Assembly (NCBI GenBank): GCA_029962745.1
Contig: CM057154.1
Location: forward strand, 27,634,269 to 27,698,268
Length of the DNA: 64,000 bases
Reading direction: 5' to 3'
DNA from: Echinometra lucunter
Taxonomy: Eukaryota; Echinodermata; Echinoidea; Camarodonta; Echinometridae
In this document: positions 23,227 to 35,137 of the stretch, in pieces
How the letters are laid out: each line of letters opens with the position of its first letter
Position numbering within the stretch: the stretch's first letter is position 1
Made by a program: the position numbers and the translations under genes
Notes under the pieces: model-generated
Told to the model about the DNA's origin: nothing
The model's input: the letters and a program-made list of their open reading frames with translations, nothing else
Databases searched by the model: none

Positions 23227-24136
23227 TCATCTTGTACCACTACTCTCAGAATCGACATGATCAATGGTACATATCCCAAAGGTTTCAAGCAAGTTTTGAG
23301 AGGCCGGTGCTGGTGACTGCGCGATCATGTGCGGTTGATGGAGGGGATCGTACAAGACGGTACAATTAAACGGAGCTCGACCTTACGAGTTCATTGTCAG
23401 TTGGGCAATTCCACATGGGAGGCACAATTAGCTATAAATTCAGATTTACAGTAAAAGCAATCATCCTGATATTCTTGAATAGCCAAATCCTTGAATTCAA
23501 AGAAGCTAAAACAGGAATTTCTTCATTTTAGTCAGTTTTTATAATCAAACTTAATGCATGTTTGATTTTACAAGCCATTTTTTGTTATCTGAAAGTAGCA
23601 CCATTTTCTGGTAATTCTGTTACCAAGGTACATTTACCACATTATCATGAATACAAGTAGAAAATTGTTGGAAAAAAAGAGTTCAAGTATATTTTCAGAG
23701 TATTACATTGTAATTAGAAGGGAAGCAGGGTGCAAAATAAGCACACCAATTTGAATATGTAACAGAATCACAAATTGTAATTCCGTTACCGTAGAATTGC
23801 CCACTTCAGTTCAGTGTTTACTTTCTTATCAAACATAATATTTCATAACACTTTTGAAAAGAAATCAAATTAATATATAAATCAAAATCTTTTTACAATA
23901 ATATAATCTATTTTGTATTTATACTTCAATTATAAAAATATTGTACATGAATATGCAGTAAAATAATAGTATGTGCTTCTTCAATGTACAAGCTGTGGAA
24001 ATGGAGGGATCCATCGAAAAGCAGGGCTAGTAACATGTGGCTCTCTCAAATACGATTATTAGTTATACAAAGGATATAATTAAAACTTGAAAACAGAAAA
24101 TAGTTTGTCTCGGTGCTGGGCTAGATTCATCATTCT
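23227..24136. other. intergenic, nothing recognised
   Basis: AT-rich sequence without a supportable frame or repeat. Confidence 0.5.
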
Positions 24137-25090
24137 AACTAAACCTGTGGCGTATCGGGGGGGGGGCAGGGGCACGTGCCCCGGGCGGGACTTTGAGGAG
24201 GCGAAAAAAAAGGCAAAAGAGAAAAAGGAAAAAAAAGGAAAATGAAGAAAAATAATATTTTAAAGAATGTTGTGTCCCCCACCCCCCCCCCCCCCTTCAT
24301 TTGCACTGTATCAGAAATAGGGTTTTTGAGGGTTCAAAGAGCAAAATTTTCTTATGCTCGGTCGCTTTGCTCCCTTGCATGGTCATTTTTCTCTCAGAAT
24401 CTCATAATTTTTCGCCTCTATCACCTGCTTATAATCATCTTAAACAAGCTTTCTGAAAGGGAGAAAATGAAGGAAAATCATAATCTTACTGCTTTTAAGA
24501 GATATGCGCCCCCTCCCCATCCGCAGAGTAAATGCATCAGAAATAGAGTTTTTGAGGGTTTAAAATGCCACCATTTTCTAACCCTCGGTCGTTTTGCCGT
24601 ATCGCATGAATAAATTCCTTTCATGATCTCATACGCTTTTTAAATAGCCTTTTTTAAAGGGGTTGAGAATTGAAAAATAATGGAGCATTGTCATTTCTTT
24701 TACTCACTATCATGTGCTTCTTGCTAAATAATGCGCCCCTCATCTAAATTTTTTGTCGCTTTGCTATTAAAATCAGGGCTCGACTATTTCTTGAGGGTTT
24801 TCGAAAATCTTACTCCTTATCTTAAACTGAGAAAATAGAAAGCTATTTATGATAGTCAATCTAATTCCGATCTTCTCTACCGTTCAGTTTCAGTGGTCAA
24901 TAATTATTGCCAAATTTCATGGGTAAAATGAGCAAGAAATTGCGTTTTTGCGGATTAAGATTTTAAAAATTCTCCGCTTGGTGGCTTGTACCATAATCTA
25001 TACGTTTGGCACTCGGGGGGGGGGGGGGGGGGCGCAACTTCAGTGTTTGACCAGGGCGCTATAAAGCCTAGATACGCCACTTAACTAAAC
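24137..25090. mobile_element. hAT-like element with 8-bp duplication AACTAAAC
   Basis: CTGTGGCGTATC (24145) and the inverse AAGTGGCGTATC (to 25082) are bounded by AACTAAAC at 24137-24144 and 25083-25090. Inside, a block ending AGGGTTTTTGAGGGTT/TTGAGGGTTTAAA is duplicated near 24300 and 24540. A short frame (24242-24613) spans low-complexity and repeated sequence and has no domain. Confidence 0.85.
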
Positions 25091-25136
25091 TCTGTATGTT
25101 CTGGTGATGATATTGGTCCGAGCCATAACTAATGAT

Positions 25137-25148
25137 AATAATAATAAC

Positions 25149-25187
<39 letters not shown>

Positions 25188-25400
25188 AATCATCATCTTG
25201 TTTACCCAGGGAAGCCTCATCAGCTTCAGTGCTATTCTTCCTGAGGGCCCTGCAAATTATTATTACCCCAGCCACTACTAGGTCCCCATTTACACCTGGG
25301 TCGAGTGGGACAATTGTAGGTAAAATATCTTGCCCAAGGATGTAAGTACCCAGCGAGGATCGAACCCAGGACCTCTCTTATAAGATAGATCACACTGCTC
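25137..25400 (-). repeat. tRNA-derived SINE with (GAT)n tail
   Basis: On the minus strand a B box GGTTCGATCCTCGC is followed by the SINE body (CCTTGGGCAAGATATTT, CACTCGACCCAGGTGTAAAT, CAGGGCCCTCAGGAAGA, TTCCCTGGGTAAACAAG) and ends in an ATC/ATA microsatellite at 25137-25195. The A box is worn. Confidence 0.75.
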
Positions 25401-27017
25401 CCACAGCTATTGTTTCGTCAAAGATACACGGCTAGGGTCACGGTTGCAGAACTGTATTTGGTTTAATAGGCTAAGGGTTAGCATGGTTACAGGTTGGTCC
25501 ATGTAGGCCTATGGTGCACTGGTCCCGGGTTAAAGTTTAGCATGTGGTTAGTGTATGAAATTGACCCGAAGAGCAATTGCCAATAGATGGCATGTGTGGC
25601 TTAAACAAGTTTATCAATTCCATTCGGCCTTCTTTATTGATACAGCCTATCAATCATTAACGCAATGATGTAAAGCATCGAAAATCTTGTCTTCAGAAAA
25701 TGAGAACTATATATCATCAAAACAATCATATTGGGGGAGTTATGTAAATACAAGTGATTGAGTGTAAGGGTCGAGTAGTCCATATACAACACTAACTGCC
25801 CTGAGAATACTCAAGGTAACATACTGGATATGTACACCCCTTCCTCCCCGAAAGTTTATCGGACAATATCATCATGATTTATATTGCACACAGGCTTTTC
25901 ATGCAAAAGTTACATACAAGTTATAGCGTTTACATTTTGTTACAGATTTTTTAATGTTGCTGTAAATGTATCCCATCGTGTACCTGTTTACAATAATGTG
26001 TAATGTATCTACGACTAGGTGCTGATTTCAGGGTGGAAAAAGGGGATTTTGAGATTTTTCATCAGTCTATGCTCACTTCTTCAAGATTTAAACAAACGAA
26101 CAGCACAGTATCAAATATATTTTTGCGTCTCCTTATTATCAACAAATTCTATAGGTTTTTCTATACACGCATTTGGCCCTGCAAGACTAGCATGGAATAT
26201 TCTTGTATTAATTCCCTATTTTTGCAAGAATATACATGCAAGTAAAAGCGATGACAGTACGCCGTAATTATTTATTTGGAAGCTCTTACAGATGACAGTA
26301 AAAAACATAGGTTTTTTTTACACCTTTTGATATACACTTTGTATACAAAAAAACTATGAAAACAAGTCATTAACACAAATTTAAGCAAAGCAATTTCTAT
26401 GAGAAAATTTTCAAATAGAAGGCAGATTTTTCAATTTGAATTATTCTTACTGAATAAACGGAAGCCCAAATTTATGCAAGGGAAGTTTATAATACAGTAT
26501 GCACATATTAAACATAAACGTCATGCAAGAATACACTGTATTAAATCTTTTGACAGAACCCTAAAATGTTCCCCTTTCATTTGGCCCAAACAACAGGTTA
26601 CAATTCTTTATAATTACTTAAATGAAAACCTTTAGGTTTTCATTTAAGTAGCCCATCCCCTTTCACAAAATCCTTGATTCACCGTTGAATCAAGGATTCA
26701 TGGATTCATAGGCGGAAATCCCGGGGGAACGATTTTATTGGAGAAGTAACCCCCATAACCCCCATCTTGGAGAAAACATGGAAGTTAAGAATAAAATTTA
26801 AGCGATCCAAAATGGTGGGACCTTTTTTCCCCTATTCTTTTTTGTTATCAGCAAATCATGGAGCAAAGAAGGCTCCTCAAAAATCCGGATACTCTTTAGC
26901 TTGTTTTTTTTGTTTTGTTTTTTTTTTCAGTCAGAAAATTTCGGATGTGCCCCTTCGCGTTTTAACAAAGAATTTAGCTAATTCGCACATTCACAATCAA
27001 AACTTAGTCCCAGTAGT
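25401..27017. other. intergenic / 3' region of gene A
   Basis: No gene recognised. On the minus strand an AATAAA lies at 26734-26739, about 280 bases after the gene A stop, and is a possible but unproven poly(A) signal. Two perfect hairpins are at 26616-26698. Confidence 0.45.
26616..26698. repeat. two adjacent perfect hairpins
   Basis: ACTTAAATGAAAACCT-TT-inverse gives a 16-bp perfect stem with a two-base turn (26616-26649), and AATCCTTGATTCA-CCGT-inverse gives a 13-bp perfect stem (26669-26698). They lie downstream of gene A. Confidence 0.85.
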
Positions 27018-27153
27018 TTAGGACAAGACATAAGGATCATCTGTCCTAGATGGGGGGACTTCCTGCATCTCAAGGTCTAAGACTGACGCTTCCTTGCTGG
27101 CATATGGTTGAGAGATCATCGAGAGTGGACTATCCTCTTTGTCACTGCCCTCT
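27018..27153 (-). CDS. gene A last coding exon: cytoplasmic tail
   Basis: After acceptor CCATTCCAG the frame reads EGSDKEDSPLSMISQPYASK and ends VPPSRTDDPYVLS-stop. The tail is acidic and Ser-rich with two Tyr residues; no catalytic domain. Confidence 0.8.
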
Positions 27154-30100
27154 CTGGAATGGAACAAGAGATTGAAAAGGGAATCAATCAGCAGTGATAT
27201 TCCTGGCGCGATTTTCCTCTAAAATATTTTATTTTGTACATTAGGTAGTTTGTGACAACTTTTTACCTATCTCTGGCTTTTACCTCCAGGTTAACCATAG
27301 CTAAAGGCAAAATAAATATGTCTTATTTTAAGGCTCTGTAATATTTGTCACTGATATGCTTACTCTCAGAGCCTTGAGGACACCCCCCCCCCCCCCCGGC
27401 CCTTGAGTGGATACATGGCACATTATGAATTTCTGGAATAATTTCTTCGTTACAGTGCAGTAGACATCAGAGTTATGGTACAGGGTTACAGTATTCACTT
27501 CTTGATAATTATAAGAGTTAAGAGCATTGAAGGTGGGCATGTACCATACGTATATTTAGAATTATTTGTACATACATATATGGACCAAAATGGCCAGTCT
27601 AACGATAAATGCTTCAATTCATACTTGCGACACAGATTCGCTTTTAATTTTCGGCCTGATTTAAATCTTCTGCTGTTGCTGCGTTGTTGTTTTTTAAACG
27701 GAATTATCTGTAAGTTGAATGAGTGGTTTGATTTTCAGATTTAGCTTCATTATTTCATTTTCAAATAATCAGACAAACTGGTCGTACCTCCGCCCTTTGC
27801 TTCTGTAAAGACATTGCCAGGACATAGAAAATTTGGGCACACGTTTGTGGACAGATTTTAAGAGAAAAATTGTCTATGATATCAATTCCAACACAATCTA
27901 TTGCTTTGGGGAATAACAAAAATAATGAGAGAGAAAAAGAAAGAAAAAAAAAGACAATTATGAAATGTTTTTGGTATGGTTTGGTCACTTACTGGAGTTT
28001 TACACAGACTGCTATTAAAACAACTGCGGTGAGAAGTATGGCTACTGCAAAACCCGAAGCAATGGCAATTACATGTGCTGTTGAAGAAGAAGAAGAAAAA
28101 AAATCCTTTTAAAGATTGTGTTAATGTCCTAATTCGGTAACAATATCACAATTAATATTGGGAATATAAAAACTGCATGTTCAGAAATAAAATTTGTAAA
28201 TTTTATATTATAGGCCTATCTCTTGTTCTTCATGATATGCAGGGGGAGAGGGAGATTTTTTTTTAAAGCAGGCATGGCGAAGTTGTTTAAAAATGAGTTC
28301 CTTTTTTATTGAGTTCACTTTATATAATCACATTAAGTTGTCCCGTGATCAAATATAATAAAAGCTCTAATAGAGGAAGTAGACTTGAACCAAATAAAAG
28401 ATTTAACAAAGTGGGAGCCTCTCTTCTAAAGTTCATTCTTTTCATGAATTAATTTCCAGTTCCACTATTCTTGATGTCAAGAATTGCTGCTCACGACGGA
28501 ATTAATGATACCCAACTTACGTGATCTTTTGTGATGAATGCTATGTCTTTTACTGGAGAGTATAGTCATTTTAGATTATGTGTAAACATTGTTTTATCTG
28601 CGTGTGTTTGTCAGTGGCGCATTGAACAGCGTGGGGTGGGGGAAGTGAAAGGCGGAGGAGAAATCGGGGGGGGGGGGAGGGATGATGATAGCATCCCATC
28701 ACCAACCACCCAGTCCCCTCTAAATAATAGTAAATATATAGAAATTGGAATATTTGACATGTCTGAAAGGGTTGCTACATGTTACCAAATCGATGGAAGT
28801 AAGGAAATGTTAATTTGAGGTTTGTAAATTCAAGTACCCCCCCCCCCCCCCATGTCAGTGCCATGACACAATGTCAGTGTCTGCGCTCACAACGATGCGC
28901 TGCTACTTACTGTGTATTATGAAGGTACACCACGCTTATTTCTGCACCCCAAGAAAATAATGCAGTATAAGTATTTATTTTCATTTGTCAGAGATTATCT
29001 CTCGTTTAATTTAAATGATGAAGTACTTTCTTTTAATTACCCAAAGTGATTTCTGATGTTGCAGCCGCAGGACCAGGCGTCTCTGTAGTTTCCATGGTTA
29101 CTGTCAATGATATTGTTGGAGTTTTGTTCATAGTATTCATAGTCGGTGGGCTGCTTTGTCCTAAAGAAGTGACACATAATAAACGCAGTATATTTAGCTG
29201 TCGTGGTCTATTGGATAGGTAATTGGCCGATTATGAAACTCATGGTGGGTGTTCGAATCCCTGCTACAATACTGGTGTCTCTTGGCTGCAACAAGACATA
29301 TATCTACATTTGCCACTCTCTGTCTGCACCGTAAACCATAAGTAAATGGTTATTTGGTATAGTGGAACAATTTCTTTGGATGCTTGAGAAACTTTTCATG
29401 GAAGCTCGGCTAAAACCAGGGTTAAACATGACTGCAGGGCCCTAAGGAAGAGGACCAACCTTATCAATGAGCTCATAGTTGTGTATTGGAACTTAGATAG
29501 CACTATGTTTCATATAACCGTGTTTCATAACCATAATAGAAATATCCTCTCTATTCTCAGGTGGATCTAAGATTGTCAGATGTTATGCCCTAAGACTCCG
29601 TCCCTTTTTTTTTCTTTTTAAAGTAATATTCATTTTTCATTCAGTGAACAAAATTACATACATGATCATATAATGATACAAACAACATTAAAAAAATATA
29701 CTTTCTACAGGCTGATTCAATAACATAAGTGCCATTTGTTTTATTTTAAAAAATTAATTCAAATTGCAAAAATACAACATACCACCGACGTAAATCCGTT
29801 TAGAGGAGTGGGGGTGATCGAAATCTTTTGCCGAGATTTTGCTATTACCGTCGTTTATGAAAGATTTATCAAAAATTTCTTCAACCAATTGACTAAGATA
29901 TATTTTTTTCTTTGAAAAGTGTGTGTCGGGGGTGGGGTAATATTAATTTTGTGCACGAATCCCCGCTCTCTAAAAAGTGGGGATATATACCCCCGGGATT
30001 TATGCCAATGCCACAAACCTTGAATTTTACAAACTATCGGTCACATTTAATTGATAACGGTATACAACATTGGCGTGGGCAGGTCCTTTTACTGGGGGGG

Positions 30101-33100
30101 GGGGGTGATTCCCCATAGATATATATTTATATACATAAATATATACACCCACCTCAAATAGTGGGGGAAGCGTAACCCTCATCCCCCGCTATTTACGCCC
30201 CTGGGTAACAATTACGAAATTTTTCTTTAAGGGCACACCAAACCCCATTGATGCATGTCAAGGAACAAAACATGCCATATGAACAGGATGAAAATTGAGA
30301 AATTTACTGTATTTTAAGAAACGGGTATAGAATCAAAATTACTTCAGTGATCTTGGTATCATTCTCTTTGGTAGAAAATGCTTTACCCACTGATGTAAAA
30401 ACATTATCGACTTTTCTCAGGGAAAGTACTGAAATAACTGCCGTTCCGTTTTTTTTCTGGGACACCCGGTATACGGCTACTTTAAACATGTTAAACAAAA
30501 ATATTACCTTCTTCACACATTGTTCCGTTATACCCATCTGGACATAAACAAATAAACGAGTCCAATCCATCGATGCAACTTCCTCCATTCAGACAAGGGC
30601 TTAAGTAACATTCGTTCGTTGCTGAAAGAATGAAAGAGAAGAGAATTATTGAAATGATCGATTTAAGTTGATTGAAGTTCCAATACTTTCACATTGGCAG
30701 TCAAAAAAGACCGGATCAGTGAGAATGAGATGAACAAACAATATTCATGAATGGATTTTGCTGGGAAAAGGATTTGTGAAATATACCAAGGAGCAACAAA
30801 ATATCAATTTGTTTGATTTACCAATGTAGGTTGATATTATAAGTACACTGGTCAGTAATTCTAGATTTGCGCTTATACCAACAGATTTTGGATGATAGAT
30901 CCGGTTTACATGGAATTGGTGATGTTGACTTTAAAAATCTGTACAATTTTCTTTTTCTCCATCTGATTTGAGAAACAGCTAGTCCTTGCTTTTTTCTGCT
31001 TCGGTATCTGCCAAGTTTTTATGAAGAAGGTTCTTTCCGTCCTTCATTTCTAGAATTATGCCTTCTTCACACAACGATCCAGTATGCCCATAACAACATA
31101 GCTTGCTCATTATTTTATATACGATTTTTTTTTACAGCCTTTTAACAAGAACTTCACCCGATAAAAGGGACTCTTTTCACGGTCTATTCACTGCACTTCA
31201 GGTTGGTAGTGTATAACACGTATATCCATACAAATTCCTCCATTCAAACAAGGATTTGAATCGCTTATGATCATTACTGAAATAAAGCTCTGAAAAAGGG
31301 AACGAAACAAAAAAGGTTGAAATCATAAAACGTAAATTATAAGAAAGACATATGGGGGGGGGCGGTGGGGGCCACTGGGATTATGATTTGTTTTGACTGG
31401 CAGAGAATTGCATGTACAAAGAGACACTCCCAATTGTGTGTGTGGACTTCCTATATTTCAGAAAATTCTCAGTGATTTCTCCCCTCCCCCACTCTTTCAC
31501 AAATCTGTATCTCAAATGGAAGGGGGTTGCACAAACTTTCCTGACTTCCTGACAAGTTGCCGGAAAACAAGTTTCCAATTACGCTGACAAAAATAGACAC
31601 TCTGAATACATCCGATAAATAAGATTTTCCAACAAACTGCATATGACCTTTCCCCTTTTGCCCATATATATAGGTTTTCCCGGTCAATTTCATACTTTTT
31701 CCATTCCAATTCATGAACGTGCATTCAATTTCACGCAACGCACGCCCCGTGAAGACATTCGGGCTTTCAAATTCCGAATCCGATCGATCAATTTCATTTA
31801 TGGGCGCTCTTATTCTCTTTCCGTAAATCAAAATCACGCATGAGCGTTCAATTTCCAAATGCGAGCATTGTATTTCCTACTTGCGCTTTCAAATTCAACT
31901 CGTAGTCACGATGACGCTGTTTGGGGCGTTCAATTTCATTTTCAGGCGATCAATTTCCTACTTCGTGCACTCAATTTAGTGGAGAAGATAAAAAGGGGGT
32001 TATGAGGGGGAGAGCGGGACGAGCGTTGGTTGTTTCTGATAAACGAGCACATTCCGAAAAAGGATTAGTCAAAATAACTATTATGTTGGTGCATATTGTC
32101 CGACCAAAATTTTGGTGAAGATTGAACAATATGATGATGGACATAATTACCCAATTATTTGTTGAAAATTAATGTAACCAAATTTTGGTTGATTTTAACT
32201 AATTTTTATGTTCAGACACAAATTCACCAACACATTGGTTATCTTGACCAATCCCTTTTTAGAATGTACACAATATACCCGCACATCTCTCACCCCCTAA
32301 AATACACACACACACAAGAAAAAAAATCCCATTTTCGTAGGCCTCTAGTATGCTTATTCTTTTTTTTTAAGGGTTCTATATTGTTCTGAATTTGTATCCA
32401 CTTGCAATGATATCTATGATTATTATTGATAATATGAATATACAAAGAAAGGAAGAAAACTCCGATGAGAGTTATAGCGCTGAGTTTCAAATTTTCAACT
32501 TAGATCATCTTCAGGAACTGAGGTAAAAAAGAACAAGAACTGTTTTTGTATACACTGATATAAGAAGGCATCAAAATGTTCAGTTTTACCTACAATTTCT
32601 GAAGATGATCTAATCAAAGGTCGAAAATGTGAAACTCAACACAATCATAACTATGACTCTCATTGAAGTTTTCTTCCAATCTTATATCATGTGCTTATGT
32701 GCTCATGTATACTTCAATACTTTAACAGCATAACGACATAATTTCTAACTTACACTCCTTGATGACACCACCCATAAAAAGACAATATCACAACACTAAC
32801 CACACAATGCGTCAATTAAACAACCAAATGACAAACAACAAGATCTCAAAATCTCTCATGTGGAAGCCTAAATAAACAGCAATATGAAATGTTTATAATT
32901 TCCATGTTACCAGTTTCAATGGAAGCATTTATGGCATAAACCTTAAATAGTGGACTTAAGCATGATAACATTATGGCAAATGTCTTGCCAAAGAAGCCCA
33001 ATTTATTCCAAACTAAGTGAAAAACACCCACAATGACCCCAAGCTAACTAAATGCAATGAATCCTTTAAATTGAATGCACTTATTTGGAACTTGGTTGCC

Positions 33101-35079
33101 TTTTATAAATGTTTATAATTTCCATGTTACCAGTTTCAATGGTAGCATTTATGGCATAAACCTAAAATAGTGGACTTAAGCATGATAACATTATGGCCAA
33201 TGTCTTGCCAAAGAAGTCCAATTATTCCAAACTAAGTAAAAAACGCCCACATTGACCCCAAGCTAACTAAATGCAATGAATCTTTTAAATTGAATGCACT
33301 TATTTGGAACTTGGTTGCCTTTAAATGAATATGAATGACCAAGGAGATTCGGTTGCCTGCTTGAAATGAATTTGATTGCCCATTTATCAAAATGCATGCT
33401 CCTACTTTGAATTTGAATGACCCAAATGAACAATTGATTGCTCGGATAGTGAATCTGAATGACCCAATTTGAATTTGAAAGCTGCTTCAGAGGTGCGAGC
33501 GTGAAATGCGGGAAATTGAATGCTCGAAATATGAACTTGAATGACAAAATCATGAAATTGACCGGGAAAACCTATATTTGTTGAATATTAATAATGTACC
33601 AAAATTTTGAAAACATTGGTTATTTTGACCAATCCCTTTTTTTTTTAGAATGTACACAATCTACTCGCACATCCCTCACCCTAACACACACACACACACG
33701 AGAAAAAAAATCCCATTTTCGTAGGCATCTAGTAGTATGTTTATTCTTTTTTAAAGGGTTCTATATTGTTCTGAATTTGTATCCACTTACAATGATATCC
33801 ATAATTATCATGGATGATATGAATATACAAAGATAGGAAGAAAACTCCGATGAGAGTTATAGTGTTGAGTTTCAAATTTTCGACCTGTATTTATATCATC
33901 TTCGGGAACTGAGGTAAAAATGAACAAGAACTGTTTTTGTATTCACTGATACAATTAGATAAGAAGGCATCAAAATGTTTAGTTTTACCTCAGTTTCTGA
34001 AGATGATCTAATCAAAGGTCGAAAATTTGAAACTCAACACTATCATGACTATGGCCCTCATTGACGTTTTCTTCCTATCTTTGTATTTGATATACAATGA
34101 TTACATGATATCATGTCCTTGTACTTGAGTACTTTAACAGCATAACGACATAATTCTAACTTACACTCCTTGATGACGCCCCCCATAAAAAGACAAAACT
34201 AACCACTTAGCGTCAATTAAAAAACCAACAAACAACATGATCTAAAAATCTCTCATGTGGAAGCCTAAATAAACAGCAATGGAAGCATTTATGGCATAAA
34301 CCTAAAATATTGGACTTAGGCATGATAACATTATGGCAAATGTCTTGCCAAAGAAGCCCAATTTATTCAAAGCTAAGTGGAAAAAACACCCATATTGACC
34401 CCAAGCTAACTAAATGCAATGAATCTTTTAAATTGAATGCACTTATTTGGAACTTCGTTGCCTTTTCACGAATATGAATGACCAAGGAGATTCGGTCGCC
34501 GGCTTGAAATGAATTTGGTTGCCCATTTATCAAAAAGCATGCTCCTATTTTGAGTTTGAATGACTCAAATGAACAAATGAGTGCTCGGATAGTGAATCTG
34601 AATGTCCCAATATGAATTTGAAAGGCGCTTCAGAGCTGCGAGCGTGAAATGCGGGAAATTGAATGCTCGGAATATGAACTTGAACGACAAAATCATGAAA
34701 ATGACCGGGAAAACCTATATTATGACATACAAGAAAGGTGTGAAAACACGCAAATAAAAGCGAGCGGTAAAAAGAAGGAAGAGATAAAAAAGAAAAAGGA
34801 GAAATAGAATTTCTCTGGACACATATGCTGAATAAAGCTATGAAATCATGTTTAGTAAAAGAAAACACCTACATGCACGTTCACAAAGGTTTCCTTCGAA
34901 TCCATTAGCACACTCGCAAAGGAACAAACCAAAAACAGATACACATGTTGCCCCATTCATGCACGGGCCTGAAAAACACGGGTCGCCAGGCACTGAAAAT
35001 AATCGTTTGAAAATAAGAGAATAAAATCGCAATGTTGATAGAAATTATAACGATGGTTTTGCTAATGATGATGATGATG

Positions 35080-35137
<58 letters not shown>

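Noticed and set aside
28613..28860. hAT-like element starting CAGTGGCGCATTG
   Set aside because: No matching inverted end or 8-bp duplication could be found.
30420..30480. Mariner element end TACCGGGTGTCCCAG
   Set aside because: Only one end seen; partner end and target duplication not found, so not listed as a separate element.
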